Assembly (NCBI RefSeq): GCF_000423705.1
Contig: NZ_AUIM01000012.1
Location: 62,001 to 126,000, forward strand
Origin: Stappia stellulata DSM 5886
GTDB taxonomy: Bacteria; Pseudomonadota; Alphaproteobacteria; Rhizobiales; Stappiaceae
Length of the DNA: 64,000 bases
Direction: 5' to 3'
Of the stretch, positions 19,985 to 28,893 are shown piece by piece. A program made the translations under genes and the position numbers. The number at the start of each line of letters is the position of its first letter. The first letter of the stretch is position 1. Under the pieces are notes generated by a model. That model had not been told where the DNA came from, searched no databases, and was given only the letters and a program-made list of their open reading frames with translations.

Positions 19985-20779
19985 ATGGACACTGGCGAAA
20001 GCGGCAAGGACAGGCCGGTTCCGGCCGCGCCGCAAAAGCCGGCGTGGCGGCGCTGGCTGCCGCTGATCGCCATTCTTGCGATCACGGCCAGCGGCTATGC
20101 GCTGGGCTGGCACGAATACCTCAGCCTGTCGACGCTGATTCGCGAGCGCGACGCGCTCGCGGAGGCCGTCGCCTCCCATCTGGTCGTGGCCGCGCTTGCC
20201 TACCTCGCCCTTTACGTGGTGGCTGTCGCGCTCTCGTTCCCCGGCGCCTCGCTGATCACCATCATCGGCGGTTTCCTGTTCGGCTGGGCGCTCGGCGGCA
20301 CACTGACCGCCGTCGGTGCGACCGCCGGCGCGGGGCTGATCTTCCTGGCCGCGCGCACCTCGCTCGGCGCAACGCTGAAGGCGCGCGCCGGCCCTTTCCT
20401 GAACCGGCTTGCGGCGGGATTTCGCGAGGACGCCTTCCACTATCTGCTGTTCCTGCGTCTGGCGCCGGTGTTTCCCTTCTGGCTCGTCAACATCGCCCCT
20501 GCGGTCTTCGACATGCGGCTCAGGCCGTATCTTGTCGCCACCTTCTTCGGCATTCTGCCCGGCACCTTCGCCTATGCCTTCATCGGCGCGGGGCTCGACA
20601 GTGTGATCGCGGCGCAGGAGGCGGCCGATCCCGGCTGCGCGGCCGCCGGCACCTGCTCCATCGAGCTCTCCGCCCTGATCACGCGCGACATCGTGCTCGC
20701 CTTTGCAGCGCTCGGCCTTGCCGCCCTGATCCCGGTCGGCGTCAAGAAGTGGCGCCGGCGCAAGGCGCCTCCGGCGTGA
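19985..20779 (+). CDS. TVP38/TMEM64 (VTT-domain) membrane protein
   Basis: The 264-residue product has an N-terminal span after a charged tail and a VTT/SNARE-associated domain: LSFPGASLITIIGGFLFGW, GATAGAGLIFLAAR, and FLRLAPVFPFWLVNIAPAV with FFGILPGTFAYAFIGAGL. The family is linked to DedA proteins and lipid or small-solute handling; the exact role is open. The start at 19985 (MDTGESG) follows a G-rich ribosome site; an ATG at 19925 would overlap the previous gene. It is followed by a flavin disulfide oxidoreductase, an often-seen pairing. Confidence 0.88.
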   Translation: MDTGESGKDRPVPAAPQKPAWRRWLPLIAILAITASGYALGWHEYLSLSTLIRERDALAEAVASHLVVAALAYLALYVVAVALSFPGASLITIIGGFLFGWALGGTLTAVGATAGAGLIFLAARTSLGATLKARAGPFLNRLAAGFREDAFHYLLFLRLAPVFPFWLVNIAPAVFDMRLRPYLVATFFGILPGTFAYAFIGAGLDSVIAAQEAADPGCAAAGTCSIELSALITRDIVLAFAALGLAALIPVGVKKWRRRKAPPA

Positions 20780-20831
20780 GCACTGAAGCGCCCGCGACGG
20801 CGTGTTCCCGTTTCCCCATGGAGGTTTCGCC

Positions 20832-22262
20832 ATGACCCGAGTTCTGACGCCCGACATCTGCGTCATCGGCGCCGGCTCCGGCGGGTTGTCGGTGGCGGCC
20901 GCAGCGGCGGCCTTCGGCGTCGACGTCGTGCTGATCGAAAAGGGAAAGATGGGCGGCGACTGCCTCAACTACGGCTGCGTCCCCTCCAAGGCACTGATCG
21001 CTGCGGCAAAGGCGGCGCATCACGCGGCCCATTCCACGGCGCTCGGCGTTTCCGTGCCCTCCGTCGCGGTCGATTTCCAGGCGGTGCACGACCATGTCCA
21101 CGGCGTGATCGGCGCAATCGCGCCGCATGATTCGGTCGAGCGCTTCGAGGGGCTGGGCGTCGAGGTCATTCAGGAAACGGCCCGTTTCGTCGATCGTCGC
21201 ACGGTTCGCGCCGGCGATACCGATGTCCGCGCCCGGCGCTTCGTCGTCGCAACGGGGTCGTCGCCGGCCGTGCCGCCGGTCCCGGGTCTCGACGCTGTTC
21301 CCTATCTCACCAATGAAACCGTCTTCGGTCTGACCGAGTGCCCCGGGCATCTCGTCGTGGTCGGCGGCGGCCCCATCGGGCTTGAACTGGCGCAGGCGCA
21401 TCGGCGGCTCGGCGCGCGCGTCACCGTGGTGGAGGCCGAACGCGCGCTCGCCAAGCAAAGCCCCGATCTTGCGACCATCGTGCTGGATCGGCTGCGCGGC
21501 GAAGGGGTGGAGATCCTGGAAGAAACCAGGGTCGCGGAGGTGTCCGGCACGGCCGGCAACATCAAGGTGAGCGTGGAGGATGCCGACGGTCGCCGCGAGA
21601 TTGCCGGCACGCATCTTCTCGTCGCCGCCGGTCGCAAGCCCAATCTCGACGGCCTGGGCCTGGAGGAGGCCGGCATCGCCCATACGCGCGGCGGGATCAC
21701 GGTCGGCGCGGACCTGCGCACCAGCAACAGGAGCGTCTATGCCATCGGCGATATCGCCGGCGGTCTCCAGTTCACCCATGTGGCGGGCTACCACGCCGGC
21801 GTCGTCATTCGCGCGATCCTGTTCCGCCTGCCAGCAAAGGAAAACCGCGACATCGTCCCCTGGGTGATCTTCACCGACCCCGAGATCGGCCACGTCGGCA
21901 TGCGGGAGGCGGAGGCGCGCACCGCGCACGGGCATCACGTGGTTCGGGTTCTCGACGCGCCGTTTTCCGGCAACGACCGCGCACAGGCCGAGCGGCGCAC
22001 CGATGGCCTCGTGCGGCTGATCGTCGGCAAGCGCGGGCGCGTCGTCGGGGCGGATGTCGTCGGTCCGTCCGCGGGGGAAATCACCAACCTGCTGTCGCTC
22101 GTCGTCTCGAAGGGCCTGACGGTGCGCGATCTGGCGGGATTCGTTTCCCCCTATCCCTCGCTTTCGGAAGCGGTTCGCCGCGCGGCGATTTCCTACTATG
22201 CTGACAGCGCGAACAATCCCTGGGTTCGCCGCGTCGTACGTCTGCTGGCCTTTTTCGGCTGA
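20832..22262 (+). CDS. FAD-dependent pyridine nucleotide-disulfide oxidoreductase (MerA/Lpd-like)
   Basis: The 476-residue flavoprotein has an FAD-binding GAGSGG at residues 13-18, the redox disulfide Cys44-LNYG-Cys49 within GGDCLNYGCVPSK, an NAD(P)H-binding GGGPIGLELAQ, and GDIAGGLQFTHVA. The C-terminal dimer interface reads SPYPSLSEAVRRA: where dihydrolipoyl dehydrogenase has the catalytic His, here there is Tyr, while the Glu is kept. It is thus closer to mercuric-reductase-like proteins than to true Lpd. It is 52 bp after the TVP38 gene, and the two proteins may work together. Confidence 0.88.
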   Translation: MTRVLTPDICVIGAGSGGLSVAAAAAAFGVDVVLIEKGKMGGDCLNYGCVPSKALIAAAKAAHHAAHSTALGVSVPSVAVDFQAVHDHVHGVIGAIAPHDSVERFEGLGVEVIQETARFVDRRTVRAGDTDVRARRFVVATGSSPAVPPVPGLDAVPYLTNETVFGLTECPGHLVVVGGGPIGLELAQAHRRLGARVTVVEAERALAKQSPDLATIVLDRLRGEGVEILEETRVAEVSGTAGNIKVSVEDADGRREIAGTHLLVAAGRKPNLDGLGLEEAGIAHTRGGITVGADLRTSNRSVYAIGDIAGGLQFTHVAGYHAGVVIRAILFRLPAKENRDIVPWVIFTDPEIGHVGMREAEARTAHGHHVVRVLDAPFSGNDRAQAERRTDGLVRLIVGKRGRVVGADVVGPSAGEITNLLSLVVSKGLTVRDLAGFVSPYPSLSEAVRRAAISYYADSANNPWVRRVVRLLAFFG

Positions 22263-22312
22263 AGCGTTGCGGCGGGGCGTGCCGGACGCTTGAACGAAAG
22301 AGCGACAGACGC

Positions 22313-23947
22313 GTGACCTCGCAAGATCCCAAGGCCCGGGACCGGCTTTCGCCGACCGACGCTCCGGCATCCGCCACCGGGCGGGCGGGCGACGACGACC
22401 GAGGCGCATCGCCCCAGGTGCGTTCCGGCGGGGCCGGGCGGCGCCGTTGGGGCGGCCTGTCGGGCAAGCTGCTGTTGCTCACCGTCGTCTTCGTGATGCT
22501 GAGCGAGGTGCTGATCTTCGTGCCGTCGGTCGCCAACTTTCGCAACACCTGGCTGATCGACAAGCTGACCATTTCCGGCGTGGCCGCCAGCATCCTTGTG
22601 GAAACCGACATGGTTGCGCCCGGCGTGCAGGCCGAACTCCTGCGCACCACCGGTGCGGTGGCGATCGCCCTCGACGACGGCAACCGCCGCCGGCTGATCG
22701 CCATGTCCGGGCCGCCCGGCGCGATCGAGCGCACGGTCGACATGGGCGAGGCCGATCCGCTGACGTCCATCGTCGGCAGCTTCCAGATCCTGCTGGGCGG
22801 GGCGGACGGCAACCTGCGGGTTGTCGGGCCCTCGCAGATGGGGCTTGGCGGACGGGTCGACATCGTCATGCCGCAAGCCTTGCTGCGCGACGCGATGCTG
22901 GCGTTTTCCGCGCGCATCCTGGCGCTGTCCGCCGTCATTTCCGCGATCACCGCGGCACTGGTCTATCTGTCGCTGCGCTGGCTGTTCGTGCGCCCGATGC
23001 AAAAGCTCACCCGTTCGATGGCGCGCTTTCAGGACAGCCCCGATGACGGCAGCCTCGTGATCGTGCCCTCGCGTCGCAACGACGAGATCGGCGATGCCGA
23101 GGCGCGCCTGGCCGACATGCAGACCACGCTTGCCACGACGCTTCAGCAGCAGCGCCGGCTGGCCGATCTCGGTCTGGCGGTGTCCAAGATCAATCACGAC
23201 CTGCGCAACCTTCTGGCTTCCGCGCAGCTTTTCTCCGAGCGTCTCGAGCATGTTGCCGATCCGACCGTGCAGCGGCTGGTGCCCAAGATCATTGCGACGC
23301 TGGACCGCGCCGTCAGCTACACCCGCTCGGTTCTGGCCTATGGCAGCGCCCGCGAAGCGCCCCTCAAGCGCCGGCTGGTGCGGCTCGACATGATCGTCGC
23401 CGACGTGGTCGACGTCTTCGGCCTGTCGGGGCAGGGCGGAGTGGCGTTCGAGACGCATGTTCCGGAAGGCGCGGAAATCGACGCCGATCCGGAGCAGCTT
23501 TTCCGCGTGCTGATGAACCTGTGCCGCAACGCCGTTCAGGTGCTGGAGGCGAACGACGATGCCGCGCTGGTACGCCGTGTCACCATCGAGGCCCGTTGCG
23601 GCGCCGATGCAGCCACGATCCGCATCAGCGACACCGGGCCGGGCATTCCGCCGGCGATCCGCGACAAGCTGTTCAAACCGTTCCAGTCTGTGGCCAAGAG
23701 CGGCGGCACGGGCCTCGGCCTTGCGATCGCCGCGGAACTGGTGCGCGCCCATGGCGGCAGCATCCGGCTGGTGGAGGCAAATGCCCCGGGCGCGGTCTTC
23801 GAGATCCGGCTGCCCGCCTGCCATGCCCCGTCCGCGACGCCGGCAAGAGCCGCCTCGAGGCCCGGGCCGGTTGCCGATCCTGCGGGGGAGGCCGATGCGG
23901 CCGGCGGCGATGCAAACGGGGACGACGCGGCCGGTTCGCGCGTGTGA
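22313..23947 (+). CDS. Sensor histidine kinase
   Basis: The 544-residue protein has two membrane spans (about 50-72 and 198-222) around a periplasmic sensor region, a HAMP segment (about 222-280), the phosphoacceptor His295 in SKINHDLRNLLAS, and an ATPase domain with LMNLCRNAVQVL, ISDTGPGIP and SGGTGLGLAIAAELV. The C-terminal tail after about residue 500 is low-complexity Ala/Gly/Asp. A GTG start at 22313 follows AACGAAAGAGCG. No response regulator gene is adjacent, so it is an orphan kinase in this window. Confidence 0.92.
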   Translation: MTSQDPKARDRLSPTDAPASATGRAGDDDRGASPQVRSGGAGRRRWGGLSGKLLLLTVVFVMLSEVLIFVPSVANFRNTWLIDKLTISGVAASILVETDMVAPGVQAELLRTTGAVAIALDDGNRRRLIAMSGPPGAIERTVDMGEADPLTSIVGSFQILLGGADGNLRVVGPSQMGLGGRVDIVMPQALLRDAMLAFSARILALSAVISAITAALVYLSLRWLFVRPMQKLTRSMARFQDSPDDGSLVIVPSRRNDEIGDAEARLADMQTTLATTLQQQRRLADLGLAVSKINHDLRNLLASAQLFSERLEHVADPTVQRLVPKIIATLDRAVSYTRSVLAYGSAREAPLKRRLVRLDMIVADVVDVFGLSGQGGVAFETHVPEGAEIDADPEQLFRVLMNLCRNAVQVLEANDDAALVRRVTIEARCGADAATIRISDTGPGIPPAIRDKLFKPFQSVAKSGGTGLGLAIAAELVRAHGGSIRLVEANAPGAVFEIRLPACHAPSATPARAASRPGPVADPAGEADAAGGDANGDDAAGSRV

Positions 23948-24101
23948 GGCACCGGTTGCCGTCAGGCTTATCAACAGCTTTGGGCGGCGAAGCGCGCAGG
24001 GGGCAAAAAAACGCGCGCCCTCGCTTGCAATCGGCGAATGACCGGAGTAGAGATGCGCCCTGTTCGGACGGCCTTGGCGCCGACCGCAACACGCCCCGCA
24101 G

Positions 24102-25748
24102 TCAGGTTGAACCTCGACAGCGCGGGACAGGCAGGCACCGGTAGCTCAGCTGGATAGAGCACCAGACTACGAATCTGGGGGTCGGGAGTTCGAATCTTCC
24201 CCGGTGCGCCATCTCTTTTTCGATACATGAAATCCCTGCTAAAGCCTTGAAAGGCATAGCTATTTTCGGGGTTCGAACACCTTCGTTTCTGCTATAGGAA
24301 ATAGGCTCTACAAAGGCCAGTCGAAGCACGGTTTTCTTCCATGCGAGATCGCTGTTTTTCCAAATTTTCCAGGGGCTTGATAGGAATTTGAAGGCGAGTT
24401 CGAACAACTCCTCCTGGGTGTGTCGCGGCTTGCCCGCATTATCAATGTGTTCCTGGGTCAGGAGTTTTTCCTGCTCAAGCTTTGAGATCCGCTTTTCATA
24501 GGCAGAAATCACAGAAGCATTGCTTGCCTCAACGATGCGGTCGAGAAGCTGTTCGATCTGTTTGTCGATCTTCTGAACGTTCGTTTTAAGCGACTTCGCT
24601 ATTTCATCCGCCTGTGCGAGGCGCATGTTCCAAAGATCGATGAACATCGCCTTCGCCAGCTCGAACAGCTTCGCTTTCGGCTGAAGGGTCTGAAGGAGCT
24701 CTTCGAATTCGCCCTCCAGCACATCACGTCGTATGGATTTGCGATAACTCTCGCACCCCTTTTTCTTGCACATGTAGTAGGGGTGCTTTGCTCCGGTTTT
24801 CGATTTTGCCCAGCAAGCCGTCATAGGCGTTCCGCAATCATCGCAGTGCACGAAGCCACGAAGCGGGAAGTCAGCGCTTATGTCTTTGCGAGCGGGCGCC
24901 TTTGCCGTGCCGTTCAAGCGCTCTTGGATTCGTTGGAAGGTCTCGAAGCTGATAAGGCCCTCATGTTGGCCTTTGCGAAGCGAGATGCCCCAATTTGGAG
25001 CTTCTATGTACCCGGCATAAAGCGGCTGCGTCAGAAGGTCGTGAATGCGTTGGTTTCTGATCGTGCCGTCCGGTAGATCCTTGGGATAGGTGGGTTGCCC
25101 TTCTAAAAAACGCTTCACTTCGACCTGTGTCTGAAACCTTCCGCACGCATAGCCTTCAAACGCTTCCTGCAAGATTGACGCTATGGGTTCGTCTCGGACG
25201 AGGAGTTTTCGATGACCGGGGGTTTGTTCATAGCGAAACCCTCTGGGAGGACGCGCAAGCACGCAATACCCATTCATCACTCGGGCACGCATCCGGTTCT
25301 TGGTTTGCTCCGCATTCTTCTGGCGTTGATGCTGCGAAACAGAAGCCAGCATGTTTTCCACGAGGATGGAGTCTGAATCTTCACCGAACTCAATGGAGGG
25401 GCTTTGCAACACGCCACCAGCATCGGAAATAGCCGCCCGAAGGGCTAGGTGAGCATCCAGGCCGCGTGCGAGGCGGGATACATCATCGATGATAACGATA
25501 TGAGGATCGTTCTTGCGTTTGCGGATGTAACGCAGCATCGCTTGGATACCGGGTCGATCAATCAGCCCACCGGATGCGTCATCTTGAAAAATGTCGACGA
25601 CATCCAATCCCTTATAGCGAGCGAACTCTCGGCATCGGGATTCCTGCGAGCCCAGTCCGTCGCCGACCTTTTTTTGTTTGGAACTGGAAACACGGCAATA
25701 AATAATCGCCTTGGTTCCAGTTTCAGAAAATGGGTTTGCCGATCTCAT
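24102..25748 (-). CDS. Large serine recombinase (element integrase)
   Basis: The 548-residue protein has an N-terminal resolvase domain (IIYCRVSSSKQ, nucleophile Ser21), a central recombinase domain (about 160-280), a zinc ribbon with CDDCG and YYMCKKKGC, and a C-terminal coiled coil (about 390-450). It should cut and join the attachment sites to integrate or excise the element. The ATG at 25748 follows AAGGTGAGTAGC. The frame does not stop inside the element: from residue 513 it reads the antisense strand of the tRNA-Arg gene and stops at 24102, so the last 36 residues are encoded by the target site. In a circular form the tail would differ (see findings). Confidence 0.93.
   Translation of the reverse strand: MRSANPFSETGTKAIIYCRVSSSKQKKVGDGLGSQESRCREFARYKGLDVVDIFQDDASGGLIDRPGIQAMLRYIRKRKNDPHIVIIDDVSRLARGLDAHLALRAAISDAGGVLQSPSIEFGEDSDSILVENMLASVSQHQRQKNAEQTKNRMRARVMNGYCVLARPPRGFRYEQTPGHRKLLVRDEPIASILQEAFEGYACGRFQTQVEVKRFLEGQPTYPKDLPDGTIRNQRIHDLLTQPLYAGYIEAPNWGISLRKGQHEGLISFETFQRIQERLNGTAKAPARKDISADFPLRGFVHCDDCGTPMTACWAKSKTGAKHPYYMCKKKGCESYRKSIRRDVLEGEFEELLQTLQPKAKLFELAKAMFIDLWNMRLAQADEIAKSLKTNVQKIDKQIEQLLDRIVEASNASVISAYEKRISKLEQEKLLTQEHIDNAGKPRHTQEELFELAFKFLSSPWKIWKNSDLAWKKTVLRLAFVEPISYSRNEGVRTPKIAMPFKALAGISCIEKEMAHRGRFELPTPRFVVWCSIQLSYRCLPVPRCRGST
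24135..24211 (+). tRNA. tRNA-Arg (anticodon ACG)
   Basis: A complete 77-base cloverleaf is present. The acceptor stem GCACCGG pairs with CCGGTGC, the D arm reads GCTCAGCTGGATAGAGC, the anticodon stem CCAGA pairs with TCTGG around loop CTACGAA (anticodon ACG), the T arm contains GTTCGAAT, and CCA is encoded at 24209-24211. The 3' end is the insertion site of the mobile element to its right. Confidence 0.97.
24203..24212. other. Putative left attachment core (attL) at the tRNA-Arg 3' end
   Basis: GGTGCGCCAT, the last bases of the tRNA acceptor stem with CCA and one more base, is repeated exactly at 50609-50618; 14 of 15 bases match if the next five are included. DNA to the left is high-GC chromosome, and to the right is the lower-GC element starting with the recombinase gene. 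Confidence 0.75.
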
Positions 25749-25753
25749 GCTAC

Positions 25754-26122
25754 TCACCTTTCTGCAGATTGGCCGTCCGGGCCATCCGCCATCTTCTCAA
25801 ATTCCTTCTGAAAACCTTTATCTGTATCGGTTTTATTATCGTGGATGCTTGCTCTAACTTCAATATTATTCGAACCATATTCCTCAATAACCTGTTGAAT
25901 CGGGTGAATCCCAAAGCCGAGATCGACAAATTGTAGTAATATCGACCATATTGTCTCAAGAAATTCTTGTTTATGCGCTTCACTCAGCGCGGGATCGTCG
26001 AGGAAGTGCATATATTTATCGAAATCGACTTGAAGAACGTTACACGGTGTATCGTTTGCATCACGGGCCTTTTCGAAGGGCTCGCGGACGGAGTGTTTAC
26101 CGTTGTTGGTTTTATCCTTCAT
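25754..26122 (-). CDS. Small hypothetical protein upstream of the recombinase
   Basis: The 122-residue acidic product (starts MKDKTNNGKHSVREPF) has no recognised domain and no membrane segment. Its stop lies five bases before the recombinase ATG, so the two are translationally linked. The position next to an integrase would suit a directionality or accessory factor, but there is no sequence evidence for that. The start is followed from an AT-rich promoter-like region on its upstream side. Confidence 0.65.
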   Translation of the reverse strand: MKDKTNNGKHSVREPFEKARDANDTPCNVLQVDFDKYMHFLDDPALSEAHKQEFLETIWSILLQFVDLGFGIHPIQQVIEEYGSNNIEVRASIHDNKTDTDKGFQKEFEKMADGPDGQSAER

Positions 26123-26375
26123 GCGCTTACCCTTTCCCGGTTATCCCTTGCCGAACTCGCTGATGAGCCGGCCGTAAGAGGCCATGTCCCTTCTGTCATG
26201 CCGGAAGGGCTGCACATCGCACGCGAAAGGCTGAAAGTTTTACTTTCCAGATCTCTACTATTAGTAGAGAATTTATTTTGTATATATACTTTTAGGTTAA
26301 CATAACCACTCTTTGGAGAGCAAGAATACAATATATATTCTTTGTTATTTGAAGTACTAGGCATAAGGGGCTCTC
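26123..26375. promoter_or_regulatory. AT-rich gap with hairpins upstream of the recombinase operon
   Basis: This 253-bp gap has a perfect 8-bp hairpin TCTCTACT-ATT-AGTAGAGA at 26252-26270, a second imperfect one around 26232-26249, and a third, AAGAATA with TATTCTT-like halves, near 26322-26342. It is the most AT-rich stretch nearby. It probably contains the end of the coupling-protein transcript and the promoter of the small gene and recombinase. Confidence 0.5.
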
Positions 26376-28307
26376 TTATTTCTTCCAGATCACGAATGGG
26401 CATTCCCCGACAGAACGCTGCTCCACGGGCTGCGTTATCAGGGGGAGGCCTGCATAGCGGCACCAACTTCCTGAGCCTGTGCGATGAGTGAGCACGTAGG
26501 GCCAGCCGAACATCTGCACGATGACGATCAAAGCGATGAATAAGACCGCCCGACCGCTCGGCTTGAAGTGAGATGCAGCCGCGAAAAACGGAACCAGAAG
26601 CGGGCGCTTGGGGCGTTTGATCATCCTCCGTCCCGCCCGCGTCGCTTTCATACGACCGGACCTGATGCGCATCTTGACTTGTCCCAAGAACGGCTCGCCG
26701 CCATAGAGCGGGGTAGGCCGAACCTGGCTACGCCATGGATCAACTTCTTGATAGCCAGCTTTGAGTGCGCGGATCGGCGGCAGATTCTGCGCGAAAATGA
26801 TTTGCTCATCTTCGGGGAGTTCGCGAAGCTGAGTGGGGGAAAGTAAAGGCTTGTTGCGTGGCGCTAGGCTAAGATTTAGGTCCGAGAAGATTTCTTGGCC
26901 TACACCAAAACTCTCGCCCATGAATTCATATTCACCGAGCAGGCGACTGACGAGCTGAGCGGTCTTATGCGAAGCGAAACCATAGAACAGCTTCACGTCT
27001 GTCTGGCTCAAGATCGTGGCAAGGGCTTCTGCCCCATAGACCCGCGTGATTTCCTGTAGCTCTTGCACCACTATCCAGCAGCGAATGCCATAGCCGCCAA
27101 GGGCCGTGAGCGCGTTGGGTAGACCGGCAAGGCGGTAGTTCGTGAACTCATCCAAAATGAAGTGGACAGGGATGTCGTTGTCCTCGCGCACCAACTCTTT
27201 GAGCGCAGCCCAGATCAGAAGACCAAGCCAGGGTGCAAACACATCCATGCGCGAATAGTCGCAAACCAGAAACAGAGTGATTTTGCGCTCTTTCAGATCG
27301 CGGAAACGAAAGCCGCAGTTTTCCATCGAGGGGGCGAGGCGTCCGCTTGGGCCGAACGGCACGAGACCTTGCACAGCACCTTCGCGGAAGGATTCAAAGT
27401 GCTTGTCGTTTGTGTCCCAGTTTGCGCTGATGTTCGCGGCTAAGGCTGCGAGTTCGCCACCGAGGACATCGCTTCCCAGAGCTTGGATAAGCAGGGTTTG
27501 GATAAGATCGTTGTCGCAAAGCACCTCATAGGCGCGTGGCAGATGGGCTTCAGCTTCTCCACGCAGCGTGGAGAGGGCAACGATCACAAAGACGAAGAGC
27601 TTGCGTGTGCCATTCGGCCAGTAGGGATCACGCTCGCCGCCGGGAGCCTTAGGGTACAGCTGAAGTGCCATCGACCAGGCGTCGGCTATGACATCCTCCG
27701 GCGCGTTTTCCAGATCATCCAGAATGACAATCAGCGGATTATACGGGATGCTTCCGAGCGCGAACTTATGGGCAGGGTTGAGAGCGATGACCTCATGCCC
27801 ATGTTGATCCCGGATCAAATCAGCCGTCTGATAGAGAAGTTCCCCTTTCATGTCGGCCACAATCCGGCTTGCACCGATGTCATGACATAGCTGCGGCATG
27901 ACGAACGACGTGCTTTTGCCTTTGCGTGCCGGAGCGCAAATCAGGCCATGTACGGCATTAAAGATCGATAGCGGACGGCCTTCCAAAAGGCCGAGGAAAA
28001 TCCCCGTATCCTCTGTAAGGCCAGCTCTTCTAGCCTCTCGAACCGTCAGCCATGAGGACGAAGACGCCGACAATTTTGGACGCAATGCCCGGAACTTGCG
28101 GGCTGCTTTAGATGAAACGGATACCGCGTCGCGCGCCGCTTCATAGGCGCCAGTGACGGCGAGCAGTGCGCCGAAACCCCAAATCGCTTGTGCCCATTCA
28201 GCATCCTGCTGAGAAGGCTGAACGAAGCGCCATGTGTGATAGAGCACAGCGGCGAGCGCAGATGTGGCCAGGAGCTTCGCAATCGGGTCGTGCTGCTGAT
28301 TGCTCAT
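26376..28307 (-). CDS. VirD4/TraG-type coupling protein (type IV secretion ATPase)
   Basis: The 643-residue protein couples relaxase-bound DNA to a type IV secretion channel. It has N-terminal membrane spans (about 10-28 and 42-58), a Walker A variant APARKGKST at 125-133, a Walker B HFILDEF, and the downstream WIVVQELQEI motif of VirD4 ATPases. Unusually it has a C-terminal extension after about residue 565 with another hydrophobic segment (AVLFIALIVIVQMFGWPYVL) and two Cys. Its ATG overlaps the stop of the preceding gene (ATGA). No VirB-like genes accompany it. Confidence 0.92.
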   Translation of the reverse strand: MSNQQHDPIAKLLATSALAAVLYHTWRFVQPSQQDAEWAQAIWGFGALLAVTGAYEAARDAVSVSSKAARKFRALRPKLSASSSSWLTVREARRAGLTEDTGIFLGLLEGRPLSIFNAVHGLICAPARKGKSTSFVMPQLCHDIGASRIVADMKGELLYQTADLIRDQHGHEVIALNPAHKFALGSIPYNPLIVILDDLENAPEDVIADAWSMALQLYPKAPGGERDPYWPNGTRKLFVFVIVALSTLRGEAEAHLPRAYEVLCDNDLIQTLLIQALGSDVLGGELAALAANISANWDTNDKHFESFREGAVQGLVPFGPSGRLAPSMENCGFRFRDLKERKITLFLVCDYSRMDVFAPWLGLLIWAALKELVREDNDIPVHFILDEFTNYRLAGLPNALTALGGYGIRCWIVVQELQEITRVYGAEALATILSQTDVKLFYGFASHKTAQLVSRLLGEYEFMGESFGVGQEIFSDLNLSLAPRNKPLLSPTQLRELPEDEQIIFAQNLPPIRALKAGYQEVDPWRSQVRPTPLYGGEPFLGQVKMRIRSGRMKATRAGRRMIKRPKRPLLVPFFAAASHFKPSGRAVLFIALIVIVQMFGWPYVLTHRTGSGSWCRYAGLPLITQPVEQRSVGECPFVIWKK

Positions 28308-28882
28308 GCCGTGTCCTCCGGGAACTGACAGGCATCTTTGGCTTTTTGCAACATCGCTTGCGTAAGCCCGGCATCCTCCAGAGCCGTGCTACTGATAGGC
28401 TTCCAGGCGACAGCTTTTTTCGGGACACGATTGCCAAGGGTGATATGGCGTTGCAGCCCCTTATGGGTACGTTCCAGATAGCACCAGCTATCAGACCAAG
28501 CTTCGGGCTTCAGCACGGAGGTGAACTTGGCTCCGGTTGAAACCGTTCCGAACGTCAGTTTCTTTGTCTGGAAGAGGTTGAAATTCTGAACCTTAGCGCT
28601 GAGCTGGTCGAGTTCCTGCTCGCGCCTTTTTTGTTCCTGAATCTGTGCGGCCAGGCGGTCGCGCTCCAGCTCGGTCTTTCGGCGAGCATCTTCCAGTGCG
28701 CCGATCTTGTCTGCAACGCAGTCGCTGTCTTCGGCAGGGACACCGATCATGCAACGAATGGTGTCTGAAGCCTCGCGTAGTTCAGGGAGCTGCGCGGAGA
28801 GGACTGTCCAGGCCAGCAGGGCAACTGTTGTCAGGAAGGCGATTGCCGAGATGGAATTGATCGTCGTGCGAATGATGGTCAT
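28304..28882 (-). CDS. Membrane-anchored coiled-coil protein in the coupling-protein operon
   Basis: The 192-residue product has one N-terminal membrane span (about 10-32), a Cys pair region (CMIGVPAEDSDC), a coiled coil (about 62-102) and a globular C-terminal part with DSWCYLERTHKGLQRHITLG. No family is recognised. It overlaps the coupling-protein gene by four bases and follows the 387-residue membrane protein by 11 bases, so the three are one operon. Its likely place is the inner membrane with the periplasmic part holding the conserved Cys, possibly as a coupling-protein partner; that role is inferred from context only. Confidence 0.75.
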   Translation of the reverse strand: MTIIRTTINSISAIAFLTTVALLAWTVLSAQLPELREASDTIRCMIGVPAEDSDCVADKIGALEDARRKTELERDRLAAQIQEQKRREQELDQLSAKVQNFNLFQTKKLTFGTVSTGAKFTSVLKPEAWSDSWCYLERTHKGLQRHITLGNRVPKKAVAWKPISSTALEDAGLTQAMLQKAKDACQFPEDTA

Positions 28883-28893
28883 ATCGGCTCTCC

